Shown here: piece by piece, positions 33,377 through 43,347 of the stretch
Position numbering within the stretch: the stretch's first letter is position 1
Layout: every line of letters starts with the position of its first letter
Source of the DNA: Anaerolineae bacterium
GTDB taxonomy: Bacteria > Chloroflexota > Anaerolineae > Aggregatilineales > Phototrophicaceae
Assembly: GCA_023382675.1 (NCBI GenBank)
Contig: JAHDWN010000010.1
Span: 41,118-105,117, forward strand
Length of the DNA stretch: 64,000 nucleotides
Direction of reading: 5' to 3'
Notes under the pieces: generated by a model
What the model saw: only the letters and a program-made list of their open reading frames with translations
What the model was told of the DNA's origin: nothing
Database searches by the model: none
Program-made: the position numbers and the translations under genes

Positions 33377-36300
33377 GTGCTGCCAATAATCGGGGGAAAT
33401 GGCCCTCGTGACGAATCTGAAATCGAGTTCAAATTGGTTCATACTTCATCCGCCGCTCGGCTGAAGCTGTATCTGGGCGGGCTGTTGGCGGCTATAGCCC
33501 TTATCGTCTTGATTATCAGTTATTCCGTAACAGCGGTCACACTGTTGGGATTGCTCGCCTGGACCGTTTGCCTGCTCTTGGCGAGTATCCTGCTCATCGA
33601 AAGCGAACTTGAGCGGCGAGTCGCCTGGTATGGGCTGGCATCATCACTGATGATGGTGATATTGCTGTCTCTGGGGGCTGCGCCTGGGCTTGCATTAGGG
33701 CTTTTCAGCACAACAAGCGCAGGTGTTTTCCAGCGGTTCCGACGCTCGCAATCAGCGCAAATTACGACAAACGACATCATAAAGCTTCTTTGTGAACACT
33801 GGCTCATGATGCTGCCAGGCTTGCTGGTTGCTCTGTTTGTGTTGCAGATGTTGGGCGTCTCACTGCCTGTTAGTACCCTTAACGTCAATAATGGCCTTGG
33901 CATTGTCTTGGCCTTACTTGCCGGGTTCATTGCGCGTCAGATCATCTGGTATTGGCAGCGGCGCGCACCGGCGCCGAAAGAACTTGTTCGGATATATCCT
34001 TTTAATGCCATTATGATTGATAGCGTGCTCCAGGTGTTTCTCCCTTTGGCAGCACTCGCCTTTGATCGGGATTACGGCTGGCTCCTCGCCTGCGGCATTG
34101 TCGTCACCGCGCTTTACATCCTCCGTAGCAGCCAGGATGCCGCGACCCAACGGCAACTTAGAGAAGAAATTTCTGCGCTCAAATACTTCCAGCAGGGCAC
34201 GCAAAATATCCAGGATGCGAGCAGGCGAACGCTCGAATCATTGGAAAGGGAGCAGGCGCTCGAAATTGCGCTTGAAACGGCTTCCAATCTTGTGGCGGCC
34301 AGCGGCGCGGCTGTGTTTTTAATCGCGTATGATCACAATATTTTCAAATTGGAGCAGGCGTCGGGTTCTGCCGCACAGTTTGCTGCGCAATGGTCATCTG
34401 TGCCTTCTTCTGTCGACTTCACGTATGAGTCAATGCGGATTGTCCATAAATCCGCCGGCGATGCGCCCTCCGACTTGCCTGAGTTTGCTCAAGATAGTCC
34501 TTACCAGATGATCGTTGAAACGCCACTGCGATTGTCGAATCGTACTTTGGGGATTTTACGGCTCTATTTTGAACATGAGCGTGTGCTGACCGATGTGGAA
34601 CGTTCACTGGTTGAGCAGTTGACGAGCAATACGGCCCAATTCTATGAAACACTTGGCTGGTTTTCGGTCATGGAAAACTATGCCGTCGAAATGGTGCAAC
34701 TTACGCATCTGGCGCAGATTTCCTCATCCAACCTATCGCTCGATACAGTTCTAGAAGACATGATCCGCGTCCTGCGCCAATTGGTAAACATGAACAAGGT
34801 GACTCTGGCGCTTGCTCACGCTCAAAGCAGCGGGCCGCAGGCACTGGATCTCTATGGCGACGTTGCGAACAGTGGCGTCCTCATGCTTGACAGCGTTCCA
34901 GAATTCGCCATTATGCGGCAGCCTGAGCACCAGCGCCCGCGCTATTTCGAAGAATCCGATGCCGATTTGTCTGCGCCGCTGCGTGAGCTTATTGCTGCCT
35001 ACGGGCATTCGCTCGCAGTTTTTCCGCTCCTGTCTCATTACGATTTGTTGGGGCTGATCATGATGAGCGATGCGAGGGGCGCACGCTTCGCGGATCACCA
35101 GTGGCAGGTACTCGAAATGGCGAGCAATCAGATCGCATCGCATATCCTGAATGCGCGTCTGTTTGTGCTGACACAGGCCGCCCTCAACCTGCGCATGGAG
35201 CAATTGTCGATTCTCTCCACCATTGCACAGCAGATCTCCAGCGCTCTCGACCCTGATTCGATTCTGGCAACAATGCTTGAAATGGCAGTACGTTCTACGG
35301 AAGCCAATACAGGCACAGTCTCACTCCTGCTGGAAAGTGATGATGTCTGGAAGATACTTCAATATCAAGAAGATGGCACCCTGAATCGAATTCAGCGCGC
35401 ACAGACACGCGATGAGGGCGTGATCGGTCAGGTGCTGCGAACCAAAGAGACCGTGACGATCCCAGACACGCGGCAGGTAGCGTCCTACCTATCGAGTTCT
35501 AGCACGAATATTTATCTTTCCGCTGTCGCTATTCCCCTCGTTAGCGAGACAAAGGTCATTGGCGTGTTGCACATGGAAAGCCTGCGCCCTGACTTCTTCA
35601 CCAGGGAAAAGGTGAGTTTTCTCACCAATCTGGCGCGACACGCCGTTATCAGTATTGAAAACGCCCGGCTACTTTCCGAGCGTCAGCGTCAAATCCAGGT
35701 TCTTCGCGAGCTACAAAGTCTGTCCATAAAACTATCCAGCGCTACCGAAACCAAGGTTGTTGCCGAACAGGTATTGGTGACTTCACTCGAATTGTTGGAT
35801 GGACGGGCAGCCATTCTCTTTCGAGTCATCGAGGAGGAAGGCAAGCGTCACCTGGAGGTGTTGGCAGAGGATGTCCGCGAGAAACAAGACGAACAGATCA
35901 ATGTCGCTTTCAAAACCACCAGTCACGCATTGCGGGCGGCGCAAAGTGGTGAAATGCAAATCGTTCCTGATCTTCGCACCATCGGCAGCGGCAGCCAGAA
36001 GGCATTCAGCGCTATATTCGTGCCCATCATGCGGGGTGAACGCACCCGCGAGATCTTGTGCATAGGGTTGCGCACAAAACGCACGCTCGGTAAACGAGAA
36101 TTGGACACTGTCGCGCTCCTGGCAAGCCAGGCGGGCGGTCATCTGGAGAACGCCACCCTACATGAATACATCCACGCGGGCAACGATAGAATGCGAGCAA
36201 TCCTCAATTCTACGCGTGATGGTGTCATTCTACTCGATAAGAGTGGTCGATTGGTGGAAGTCAATCCCTCGGCGCAGCGCCTTCTGGGCATCGACCTCGA

Positions 36301-37279
36301 TGATCACATCGGCCAGGGCCTGGTCGATATCCTGCTGCAATATGCCAGCACCGACGAGTTTCAAAATGCTGGCTATAACCGTGAGGAAGTCACGGTTTTG
36401 GCGCGCCAGTTGCGGTTGGAACCGGAACGCATCTCACGCCGTCAATTCTCACGCACGAGTCCCAAGCAGACAATTTATATCGAGGAAATTGGCTCACCCG
36501 TCGTCGACTCAGAAGGCCAGATCTCTGGTCGGTTGCTCGTGCTGCGCGATGTGACTGAGCAAAAGCAGCTCGCTGATTATCGCGATGAGATCACCCATAT
36601 GGCGGTACACGATCTGCGTGGCCCGCTGGCTTCGATCATCAGCAGCCTGAGTTTTACGTTGGAAGATCCTACTTTCATCTCTGACGAGGATGCGCTGCGC
36701 AAAACGCTAGGGTTGTCCCTGGAGAGCGCCAACAACTTGATGCGTTTGGTGGAGAGCTTGCTCGACATAGCGCGACTTGAAAAACGACAGATGCCGCTGC
36801 ATTTCATGCCGACAACGGTAGATATTCTGGTTGCGGAGACGATCATCACGCTAACCAGCTCCATTCAAAACGCGAATGTCACAGTGGAGCGTGATATAAC
36901 GCCAGACATCCCATCTCTGACTGTTGATCACGATATTATTCGCCGCGTTCTTGTCAACCTGGTCGATAATGCGCTCCGTTTTACCCCGGCGGACAGCAAA
37001 ATCCTGATCCAGGCCAGAGATTTTCCCGAATATGTCATGATTCGCGTCGCTGATAGCGGCCCAGGCATTCCGCCGGAAGAACGTGAGCGCATCTTCGAAA
37101 GATTCCGCCAGGTCAAAGCGAATCAGCCCTTACGCGGCGCACGTGGTGTAGGGCTTGGCTTGACCTTCTGCAAACTGGCCGTCGAAAACCATGGTGGTCG
37201 CATCTGGGTAGAAAACGATAGTCCTTTGTCTGGCGCTTGTTTTGCGCTGACATTGCCCCGTAAACCGGCGAACCACTGA
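33377..37279 (+). CDS. Large membrane-bound histidine kinase with four GAF domains and a PAS
   Basis: A 1300-residue sensor kinase. Order: N-terminal region of about six or more TM helices (about 30-240); a series of GAF-like domains (about 290-440, 445-600, 610-770, 775-935; the third, with STIAQQISSALDPDSIL and GVIGQVLRTKETVTIPDTR, is the clearest); a PAS domain (about 936-1065, AILNSTRDGVILLDKSGRLVEVNPSA); a HisKA H-box ITHMAVHDLRGPLASI (His near 1081); and a HATPase with VDNALRFTP, ADSGPGIPPEE and GVGLGLTFCKLAVENHGG. All kinase motifs look intact. GTG 33377 is the track start but has no SD; the true start is uncertain. No adjacent response regulator. Confidence 0.9.
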   Translation: MLPIIGGNGPRDESEIEFKLVHTSSAARLKLYLGGLLAAIALIVLIISYSVTAVTLLGLLAWTVCLLLASILLIESELERRVAWYGLASSLMMVILLSLGAAPGLALGLFSTTSAGVFQRFRRSQSAQITTNDIIKLLCEHWLMMLPGLLVALFVLQMLGVSLPVSTLNVNNGLGIVLALLAGFIARQIIWYWQRRAPAPKELVRIYPFNAIMIDSVLQVFLPLAALAFDRDYGWLLACGIVVTALYILRSSQDAATQRQLREEISALKYFQQGTQNIQDASRRTLESLEREQALEIALETASNLVAASGAAVFLIAYDHNIFKLEQASGSAAQFAAQWSSVPSSVDFTYESMRIVHKSAGDAPSDLPEFAQDSPYQMIVETPLRLSNRTLGILRLYFEHERVLTDVERSLVEQLTSNTAQFYETLGWFSVMENYAVEMVQLTHLAQISSSNLSLDTVLEDMIRVLRQLVNMNKVTLALAHAQSSGPQALDLYGDVANSGVLMLDSVPEFAIMRQPEHQRPRYFEESDADLSAPLRELIAAYGHSLAVFPLLSHYDLLGLIMMSDARGARFADHQWQVLEMASNQIASHILNARLFVLTQAALNLRMEQLSILSTIAQQISSALDPDSILATMLEMAVRSTEANTGTVSLLLESDDVWKILQYQEDGTLNRIQRAQTRDEGVIGQVLRTKETVTIPDTRQVASYLSSSSTNIYLSAVAIPLVSETKVIGVLHMESLRPDFFTREKVSFLTNLARHAVISIENARLLSERQRQIQVLRELQSLSIKLSSATETKVVAEQVLVTSLELLDGRAAILFRVIEEEGKRHLEVLAEDVREKQDEQINVAFKTTSHALRAAQSGEMQIVPDLRTIGSGSQKAFSAIFVPIMRGERTREILCIGLRTKRTLGKRELDTVALLASQAGGHLENATLHEYIHAGNDRMRAILNSTRDGVILLDKSGRLVEVNPSAQRLLGIDLDDHIGQGLVDILLQYASTDEFQNAGYNREEVTVLARQLRLEPERISRRQFSRTSPKQTIYIEEIGSPVVDSEGQISGRLLVLRDVTEQKQLADYRDEITHMAVHDLRGPLASIISSLSFTLEDPTFISDEDALRKTLGLSLESANNLMRLVESLLDIARLEKRQMPLHFMPTTVDILVAETIITLTSSIQNANVTVERDITPDIPSLTVDHDIIRRVLVNLVDNALRFTPADSKILIQARDFPEYVMIRVADSGPGIPPEERERIFERFRQVKANQPLRGARGVGLGLTFCKLAVENHGGRIWVENDSPLSGACFALTLPRKPANH

Positions 37280-37358
37280 CGCGGGTTCTGTGCATTTCTG
37301 ATAGGAATAGGGCACAATCGACAGTACACTGCTGAGACTAAAACAGGAGTTTGAAACA

Positions 37359-38918
37359 ATGCTGCCACCTTTCCGTACCGAACCATTCACAGATTTTTCT
37401 AAACCTGAGAATGAAGCAGCATTTCGCGCTGCGCTCGAAAAGGTCAAAGCTGAAATGGGGCGTAGCTTCCCGCTCGTTATCGGCGACCGGCGTCTGCTGC
37501 TTGATCAAACATTCACGTCGATCAATCCTTCACGCCCATCTGAAGTTCTGGGAATATTTTCCAAGGGAGATGTATCCCACGCCGATATGGCGGTCGCAAC
37601 AGCGTTGGAGGCCTTCAAAACCTGGCAGTACACCTCTGTGGCTGACCGCGCGCGTTATCTGCTGCGTGCCGCCACCGAACTGCGCCGGCGCAAGCACGAA
37701 TTCAGCGCGACGATGGTGCTTGAAGTCGGCAAGAGTTGGGTGGAGGCGGACGCTGATACGGCGGAAGCCATCGACTTCATGGAATACTATGCGCGCCAGG
37801 CGATGCGCGTAGCGGATAGCAGCCACTTGCTGGTGCCAAATCCTGGCGAGCAGGTCGGCCTGTACTATATACCCCTTGGCGTCGGCATCGTCATTCCGCC
37901 CTGGAATTTCCCGCTCGCGATTCCTACGGGTATGTTGACGGCGGCGCTGGTTGCCGGCAATGCGGTTATCCTCAAGCCTGCGCAACCCAGCCCGTGGGTG
38001 GCCTGGAAGCTGTGTGAGCTGTTCTGGAATCAGGGTCTGCCACCCGGCGTGCTTAATTTCGTGTCTGGTCCCGGCAGTTCGACCGGCGCGCAGATGGTCG
38101 CGCATCCGAAAACGCGCTTCATTGCTTTTACTGGCTCGCGCGATGTCGGCCTCAATATCTTCGAGCAGGCTTCCAAAGTTCCCCCAGGGCAAATCTGGCT
38201 TAAGCGCACAATTCTGGAAATGGGTGGCAAAGACGCCGTCGTAGTCGATGAGACGGCGGATCTTGAAGCTGCTGCGCAAGGCATCGTGGCCGGCGCGTTT
38301 GGCTTCCAGGGACAAAAATGCTCGGCAGGCTCGCGCGCGATCATCGTCGGTGATGTTTACGACCAGGTAGCTAACCGCGTGGTTGATCTCACCCGCAAAC
38401 TTCAGATCGGCGCGCCTGACATTGGCCCTCACATTGATATGGGGCCGGTCGTCAATCTCGATTCGATGCAGAAGATCATGGGCTATATCGAGGTTGGCAC
38501 GCAAGAAGGCGAGTTACTCCTGGGGGGCAGCCCCGTCGAGACGGCAGAAGGCGGCTATTTCCTCCCACCAACGATCTTCGGCGATGTGACATCGAATGCA
38601 CGCATTGCGCAAGAGGAAATCTTTGGCCCCGTGTTGGCGCTGATGCGCGCGCGCGATTATGACGATGCGCTCGACATCGCCAATGGCACGGAGTATGGGC
38701 TGACCGGCGCGGTCTACAGCCATGATCGGGCGCGGTTGGAACAGGCGCGGCGAGAATTCCACGTGGGCAATCTGTATCTCAACCGCAAATGTACCGGCGC
38801 GCTGGTAGGCATCCATCCCTTCGGCGGTTTCAACATGAGTGGCACGGATAGCAAAACCGGTGGCCCAGACTATCTACTGCTGTATACCCAGGCCAAAAGC
38901 GTGGCGGAGCGGTTGTAA
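37359..38918 (+). CDS. pruA: 1-pyrroline-5-carboxylate dehydrogenase (glutamate semialdehyde dehydrogenase)
   Basis: Oxidises glutamate-gamma-semialdehyde to glutamate with NAD+, the last step of proline degradation. The 519 residues carry the aldehyde dehydrogenase motifs: [31 protein letters not shown], the catalytic Glu in [13 protein letters not shown], the catalytic Cys in [23 protein letters not shown] and [17 protein letters not shown]. Length and the final motif resemble Bacillus-type RocA/PruA. AGGAG SD before ATG 37359. No proline dehydrogenase (putA/ prodh) gene is adjacent. Confidence 0.93.
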   Translation: MLPPFRTEPFTDFSKPENEAAFRAALEKVKAEMGRSFPLVIGDRRLLLDQTFTSINPSRPSEVLGIFSKGDVSHADMAVATALEAFKTWQYTSVADRARYLLRAATELRRRKHEFSATMVLEVGKSWVEADADTAEAIDFMEYYARQAMRVADSSHLLVPNPGEQVGLYYIPLGVGIVIPPWNFPLAIPTGMLTAALVAGNAVILKPAQPSPWVAWKLCELFWNQGLPPGVLNFVSGPGSSTGAQMVAHPKTRFIAFTGSRDVGLNIFEQASKVPPGQIWLKRTILEMGGKDAVVVDETADLEAAAQGIVAGAFGFQGQKCSAGSRAIIVGDVYDQVANRVVDLTRKLQIGAPDIGPHIDMGPVVNLDSMQKIMGYIEVGTQEGELLLGGSPVETAEGGYFLPPTIFGDVTSNARIAQEEIFGPVLALMRARDYDDALDIANGTEYGLTGAVYSHDRARLEQARREFHVGNLYLNRKCTGALVGIHPFGGFNMSGTDSKTGGPDYLLLYTQAKSVAERL

Positions 38919-38985
38919 CGCCGACCGTTGCCGAATCGAACTTCGCGATGGGGGTAGGCTGTCTCCAACGCGATTTTCGCCTATG

Positions 38986-39015
38986 TTGACGCCAATGCTG
39001 CTGTCGTCTTATAAT
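38986..39015 (+). promoter_or_regulatory. Promoter of the phosphoribosyltransferase gene
   Basis: TTGACG, 18 nt, TATAAT: near-consensus hexamers. The predicted start is about 100 nt before the ATG at 39122, leaving a leader with a hairpin. Confidence 0.65.
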
Positions 39016-39057
39016 CCTCTCATCTTGTCCATAGAATTCAGACAGCACGCGAACTGC

Positions 39058-39082
39058 ATGGGGGCGCAACGAGCGCCCCTAT
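39058..39082 (+). promoter_or_regulatory. Leader hairpin in the phosphoribosyltransferase 5' UTR
   Basis: GGGGCGC pairs with GCGCCCC around AACGA with flanking CAT/TATG pairs. It lies between the promoter and the gene, so it is part of the leader. Followed by TATGTTTAACC; the T content is low. It could be an attenuator or a stabilising structure; it could also terminate a readthrough transcript from pruA. Confidence 0.45.
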
Positions 39083-39121
39083 GTTTAACCTCATTCTCTA
39101 GGTAGCGGAAGGCATGTAACC

Positions 39122-39652
39122 ATGCGTGGCAGCGAGGGTGGACCTATTCGTCACGAAGTATTAACGTGGACAGATGTCGACAAGCTCATCGACATCCTCG
39201 TTCCGCAAATTCGTAGCGCAGGCTCCTTTGATGGTATGGTGATGATTACGAGGGGCGGTGTCATTCCGGGGGGGATGCTGTCAGAAGCACTGGGAATCTT
39301 TCATCTCTTGACGGCTGCCGTCGATTTCCCAGCCAAAGAGGCCGCGGTAGGTTTAATGGCCTTGCCGACGTTTATTCAGTTTCCAGAACCAGTACAACTT
39401 GCTGCTCGCCGCCTCCTGATCGTGGATGATGTTTGGGGGAGTGGGCGAACCAGCATTTCTGTGCGCGAACGCATCATTGCGGCTGGTGGCAAACCCATGA
39501 CCTGTGTCATGCACTTCAATCCCTACCGCTCGCTTTTCACCAAAGAACAGCCAAACTTCTACGGTGCGATCACCGATGCTTACATCGTTTATCCCTGGGA
39601 AGCTGATCGTGGGTTGCGCAACATCGGTATGGGTATGCCTGAAGCGAACTAG
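39122..39652 (+). CDS. Type I phosphoribosyltransferase (purine-type)
   Basis: A 176-residue PRTase. The PRPP-binding motif is LLIVDDVWGSGRTS (about 98-111); the N-terminal IRHEVLTWTDVDKLIDILVPQIRSA and ITRGGVIPGGMLSEAL segments resemble Gpt/xanthine-hypoxanthine PRTases that transfer phosphoribose to a purine base in salvage. The exact base is not predicted. The ATG has a GGAAGG SD at about 10 nt. It has its own promoter and a hairpin after it. Confidence 0.85.
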   Translation: MRGSEGGPIRHEVLTWTDVDKLIDILVPQIRSAGSFDGMVMITRGGVIPGGMLSEALGIFHLLTAAVDFPAKEAAVGLMALPTFIQFPEPVQLAARRLLIVDDVWGSGRTSISVRERIIAAGGKPMTCVMHFNPYRSLFTKEQPNFYGAITDAYIVYPWEADRGLRNIGMGMPEAN

Positions 39653-39710
39653 AAGCCGTCGTTATCGCGGGCGGCGATTATCGCTCCCATGCATCTGAGA
39701 ATCTAGATCT

Positions 39711-39733
39711 GGGGCGCACTTGTGATGCGCCCC
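39711..39733. terminator. Bidirectional hairpin between the PRTase and DUF4139 genes
   Basis: GGGGCGC / GCGCCCC (7-bp perfect stem) around ACTTGTGAT, about 60 nt after the PRTase stop and 13 nt before the end of the converging DUF4139 gene; followed by TTGTGATT. Confidence 0.65.
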
Positions 39734-39745
39734 TTGTGATTCAGG

Positions 39746-41218
39746 TTAGTAGGGGAAGGTATAGCGCACGGTGTAGGTAATCACCGTCTCACCGCCGGGC
39801 GGGACCTGAGGCCGGAACTCAATCGTCGCTGAGTCCATTTTGGTATACTCCGCGCTGGCATTCAGAATTTCCCAATTGCTCCAGCGATAGAGGTGTTCAG
39901 GCACGCGAATTTCGACCGTGTCGCTGTCCTTGCGGTTGCGCAGGCGGATCTCGAATGTCTCTTCAACCACATTGCTGGCAATGATCCTGAAATCGGTTTG
40001 TGTCCGCTCGCCCACCAGATCAAAAGCATTGCCCAGATAGATGCGGATAGATTCGCCTGATGGAGTATGGTCGATCCGGTTTTCACCGATCAACAACGCA
40101 GCACCGTCTACGTCTTCCTGGTAAACGCGCACACGACCCGCAGGCAGATCTGCGCCCAGGCCACTTTCTTCGCCGGTGCTGAACTCAAGATAGTTCTGAA
40201 CGTCGGTGATGCCCGTCTGCCCATAGTACTGGTCGTTGATTGGCCCGTAGTAGCCATAGAAGGGGCCGCCGCCTTCATAGACGAAGAATGTGTTGGCGGC
40301 AACGCCTGCGCCGTTGACGAATTCAACCTGCTTCGTCTCATTGTTGCCGACCGTCACTGGCCGCGCGATTTCGTAGAGTTGATATTCGAAGAATTCGCGC
40401 TGTTCGACCGCTCGTGTCGGTGCTGGTGCAGCCATGGCTTCCATAACCATGTCATTGGCGACCTGCGGCTGTGGCAGCCGGTTGACATCGCCCGCCACCA
40501 GCTTGACCTGAGCGTCACGATAGGTCGTGCCGCTGCTGTTGCTGAGCGTGATCCAGCCGTTCAGATCGAGCGAATGGTTATCGGTGGCGAGCAGCAGGTT
40601 ATAGTCTGCCGTCCACGATACGCCGCCCGTCAAATAGGTCAACTCGACCTGCTGGTCGCCGCCAGTGGCACTTTCCAGCAGCCAGCGCAGTGTTGGACGT
40701 GTGATCAGGCCGCCGGGCAAATTCGGGAAGCGAATGTCGCGCACTTCGTTCAGCCGCACGACGAACACCTGTCCATCATCTGCACGGATGATCAATTCGC
40801 CGCGTCCGCTCAAAAGCTGACCGCGATATTCTGTACCATCCGTCGTCACGATCTCGATATTTTCGTCCAGATAGCGGTTGAGCAGCGCCGCGCTATCCAC
40901 CAGGTCATAGACATAATTCTGTTCCAGAACGACCGTGCCCTGCGGATCGGTGATCGACGTGAAGCTGACCGAAGTCGCGTCGATGGATGAAGCCACGTCG
41001 GTAAAATCGACCGTGTTCAGCCCAGTCGTCAGGGGGAAGGTGCGCCGGTCGCGGACAAGCGCTGTCCCCTGGTTGTATACCGTCAGGCTCACCGAGTCGC
41101 TGTCGAGTTCGCCTGTGTCCTGTGCCTGCACAGGCGTCCTGAGACCTGCAACGCCGAGCCAGAGCGCCACCAGCGTAAAAACGGCCAGCGTCATCAAAAC
41201 AGCCTTACCTTTTTTCAT
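39746..41218 (-). CDS. DUF4139 domain secreted protein
   Basis: A 490-residue protein with an N-terminal signal peptide (KAVLMTLAVFTLVALWLGVAGL...VQAQ). The rest is beta-rich and follows the DUF4139/N-terminal-DUF4140-like layout: YNQGTALVRDRRTFPLTTGLNTVDFTDV at the N-terminus, LTYLTGGVSWTADYNLLL, NWEILNASAEYTKMDSATIEFRPQVPPGGETVITYTVRY at the C-terminus. No lipobox. Function of the family is not known; often secreted or periplasmic. Strong SD AAGGAG. Confidence 0.85.
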   Translation of the reverse strand: MKKGKAVLMTLAVFTLVALWLGVAGLRTPVQAQDTGELDSDSVSLTVYNQGTALVRDRRTFPLTTGLNTVDFTDVASSIDATSVSFTSITDPQGTVVLEQNYVYDLVDSAALLNRYLDENIEIVTTDGTEYRGQLLSGRGELIIRADDGQVFVVRLNEVRDIRFPNLPGGLITRPTLRWLLESATGGDQQVELTYLTGGVSWTADYNLLLATDNHSLDLNGWITLSNSSGTTYRDAQVKLVAGDVNRLPQPQVANDMVMEAMAAPAPTRAVEQREFFEYQLYEIARPVTVGNNETKQVEFVNGAGVAANTFFVYEGGGPFYGYYGPINDQYYGQTGITDVQNYLEFSTGEESGLGADLPAGRVRVYQEDVDGAALLIGENRIDHTPSGESIRIYLGNAFDLVGERTQTDFRIIASNVVEETFEIRLRNRKDSDTVEIRVPEHLYRWSNWEILNASAEYTKMDSATIEFRPQVPPGGETVITYTVRYTFPY

Positions 41219-41327
41219 CGTCTGTACTCCTTCCGAGTCCCATGATCGATTGTAGTGCCATTGTGATGACGTTCAGATGGATGATTTTGTTCCCAACTGG
41301 ACGCTCTGCTTGCGCCCGTGCCTATTG

Positions 41328-42191
41328 TTAGCTCTTGATTGCGCTCACACCGAAGGCCTCCGGGCGGCGTGTCACACGGGTGAAGCCTGCCGCTTCCAGC
41401 CGCCGGATGACACCGGGCGTGTATTTCGCACCGTGCCCACTGTTGGGGTCGCCGATGTAGTGGAACAGCCGTCCACCGCGCTGGCAAACGCGGTACAGCT
41501 CGCGGTAAAACTCGGCGCTGTAGAGATCGCCTGCCAGTTGGATCGTCGGCGGGTCGTGGATGATCCGCGCGAAGGTTTCGGTTTCCATCTCTGCCACCTC
41601 ATCGAAGCTGTCCCCGACAATACGCCGGATACATGGGTTGGTGAACAATTCGCGCGACCAGGGATTCTGTTCTGCCATCTCAACAACTGCCGGATCGAGT
41701 TCGATGGTGATGACTTCCTGTGCTGTCCGCGCCGCTAGAATTGCCGTGTAGCCCAGTCCCATGTTGGTGTCCAGCACGCGCCCGCTCATCGGTGCGATGG
41801 CCTTGATTTTGGCCTGTGTGTCGCGCATTGGATTGGTGTTTTTGATGCGGTGCATCGGGAACCCGGCGATCAGCATTGTCGGTGCGCTGTGGGTTGGCAC
41901 CAGGCTGACGTGGCGGTTCGTGACTTCGCTGAACGTCTGGATTTTGCGGATCTCGCCCGCCTCCAGCGCATAACAACCGATTTCGTCCTGGCGAATGATC
42001 TCCGCGTCCGGCCAGCGCAGGCGTTCGCCCCCGGCGAATTTCAGCCCATCGTCATCCAGCGCGATCTCGATTGTCTTCAGCCCCAGATCGACAGACATCT
42101 CGCATTGAGCATGTCCACGCTTTCGGGCATCAAAAGCGGCTGCCAGGCTGTATGACGAAAGCACAATCATCGGTTGCACATTTTTACCCAT
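41328..42191 (-). CDS. SAM-dependent methyltransferase, predicted
   Basis: A 287-residue protein with a C-terminal class I fold: VLDTNMGLGYTAILAA (SAM motif I, Asn-Met replaced for Gly), VITIELDPAVVEMAEQNPWSRE (motif II), GDSFDEVAEMETETFARIIHDPPTIQLAGDLYS (DPPT-like motif IV), and HGAKYTPGVIRRLEAAGFTRV. The N-terminal 140 residues are separate and unassigned. DPPT-type motifs occur in nucleic-acid or small-molecule methyltransferases, so target is open. Followed on the same strand after 247 nt by nothing obvious before the kinase gene. Confidence 0.8.
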   Translation of the reverse strand: MGKNVQPMIVLSSYSLAAAFDARKRGHAQCEMSVDLGLKTIEIALDDDGLKFAGGERLRWPDAEIIRQDEIGCYALEAGEIRKIQTFSEVTNRHVSLVPTHSAPTMLIAGFPMHRIKNTNPMRDTQAKIKAIAPMSGRVLDTNMGLGYTAILAARTAQEVITIELDPAVVEMAEQNPWSRELFTNPCIRRIVGDSFDEVAEMETETFARIIHDPPTIQLAGDLYSAEFYRELYRVCQRGGRLFHYIGDPNSGHGAKYTPGVIRRLEAAGFTRVTRRPEAFGVSAIKS

Positions 42192-42438
42192 CCTGTACAG
42201 TCCTTCGCGCCCGCGATCAGGTGTCAGAGTACAACTCTACCATGGATTGCTTGCCGCCCAACGTTGCTGGTCATGGCGACGTGACCAACAGTGTATTGCA
42301 CTCGCAGCGGCAGCAGTCGGGCGATGGCTGCGAGGCAATCAGAAATTCGCGCGCGTGCAGCAGTACGGCGCGGGCACGGTCTATATTGGATTAGGAGTGT
42401 CGGCTACTCTGGTGAGCGGACGGCAGCGCTGACTGATC

Positions 42439-43347
42439 TCAGGTCAGCATTTGCAGCAGACCAGGCTGGATCGAAAATGCCAGTTCATGTCCGCCGAACA
42501 TTTCGCCATCGAGTTCGAAGCTCATCGATGTTTGCGACTCGATTCGCACTTCGCGGGCCTGCTGATAGTTCACCTTGGGATGATTCAGATGAGCACCTCG
42601 GTACACTTGCTCGAACGCCATCAATATCCGTGGACGCGACATGCCTTTAACCAGTACCACGTCAAACAGTCCGTCGTTCGTCTTGGCCTGTGGCGCGATT
42701 TTCATGCCGCGTCCGAAAGTCGTGCCATTGGCGACCGCCAGCAGATAAGCTGCGCCGTTGTACCAGGCCGATCCGTCAAGGGCGATCCGCACTGCCTGTG
42801 GGCGATAGCGCAGCATGGTTGCGATGGTCGCTTGCAAAAACGTCCATGAACGGCGCTGAGGATCGCGATTGATCCGTTGGGCCACTTCGCCGCTGATGCC
42901 TGCGCTGGCAATGTTGAGGAAAAATCGCTCCTGGCCGTCGTAATTGACCGCGCCAATATCGACAGGCTTTGGTGTTGCCTCTGCAATCCAACGCGCTGCC
43001 GCCTGTACGTCGCGGAAAGGGATGCCTGCGCCACGTGCCCAATCGCGCCCTGTGCCGACCGGCAAATTGCCGTAAATCATCGGCGGGCCATCCGGGTTGC
43101 GCGCATTGAGATGTGCCAGCGCGTTGATCAGTGAGTGATTGGTGCCGTCACCGCCAATCGCAATCACGCGTGTCAGGCCGCTGGCATAGGCTTTGTCCAG
43201 GTGCTCGGCCACTTCTTCCGGATGCTGGGTGACGGCGACCACCAACTCTCCCAGGCGCTCCCAAAGCAGCGGCTCCAGATCTGTCCAAACTGCGCCCGCC
43301 TTGCCGCCGGCGGCGTTGGGATTAAGGATGATCAGTGTCTTGGTCAT
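42439..43347 (-). CDS. Diacylglycerol/lipid kinase (YegS/DgkB-like)
   Basis: A 302-residue diacylglycerol kinase catalytic-domain protein: LIILNPNAAGGKAGAVW at the N-terminus, the conserved VIAIGGDGTNHSLINALAH nucleotide-binding motif (GGDGT), YGNLPVGTGRDWARG, and the C-terminal MSFELDGEMFGGHELAFSI. Likely phosphorylates a lipid substrate such as diacylglycerol or sphingosine-like lipid; the substrate cannot be told from sequence. Its ATG overlaps the 3' end of the upstream response-regulator gene by 26 nt, so the two are translated together. Confidence 0.9.
   Translation of the reverse strand: MTKTLIILNPNAAGGKAGAVWTDLEPLLWERLGELVVAVTQHPEEVAEHLDKAYASGLTRVIAIGGDGTNHSLINALAHLNARNPDGPPMIYGNLPVGTGRDWARGAGIPFRDVQAAARWIAEATPKPVDIGAVNYDGQERFFLNIASAGISGEVAQRINRDPQRRSWTFLQATIATMLRYRPQAVRIALDGSAWYNGAAYLLAVANGTTFGRGMKIAPQAKTNDGLFDVVLVKGMSRPRILMAFEQVYRGAHLNHPKVNYQQAREVRIESQTSMSFELDGEMFGGHELAFSIQPGLLQMLT

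Noticed and set aside
42428-42448. GCTGAC/GTCAGC hairpin near the lipid kinase stop
   Set aside because: Stem is only 6 bp and half of it lies in coding sequence of the lipid kinase; no T tract.
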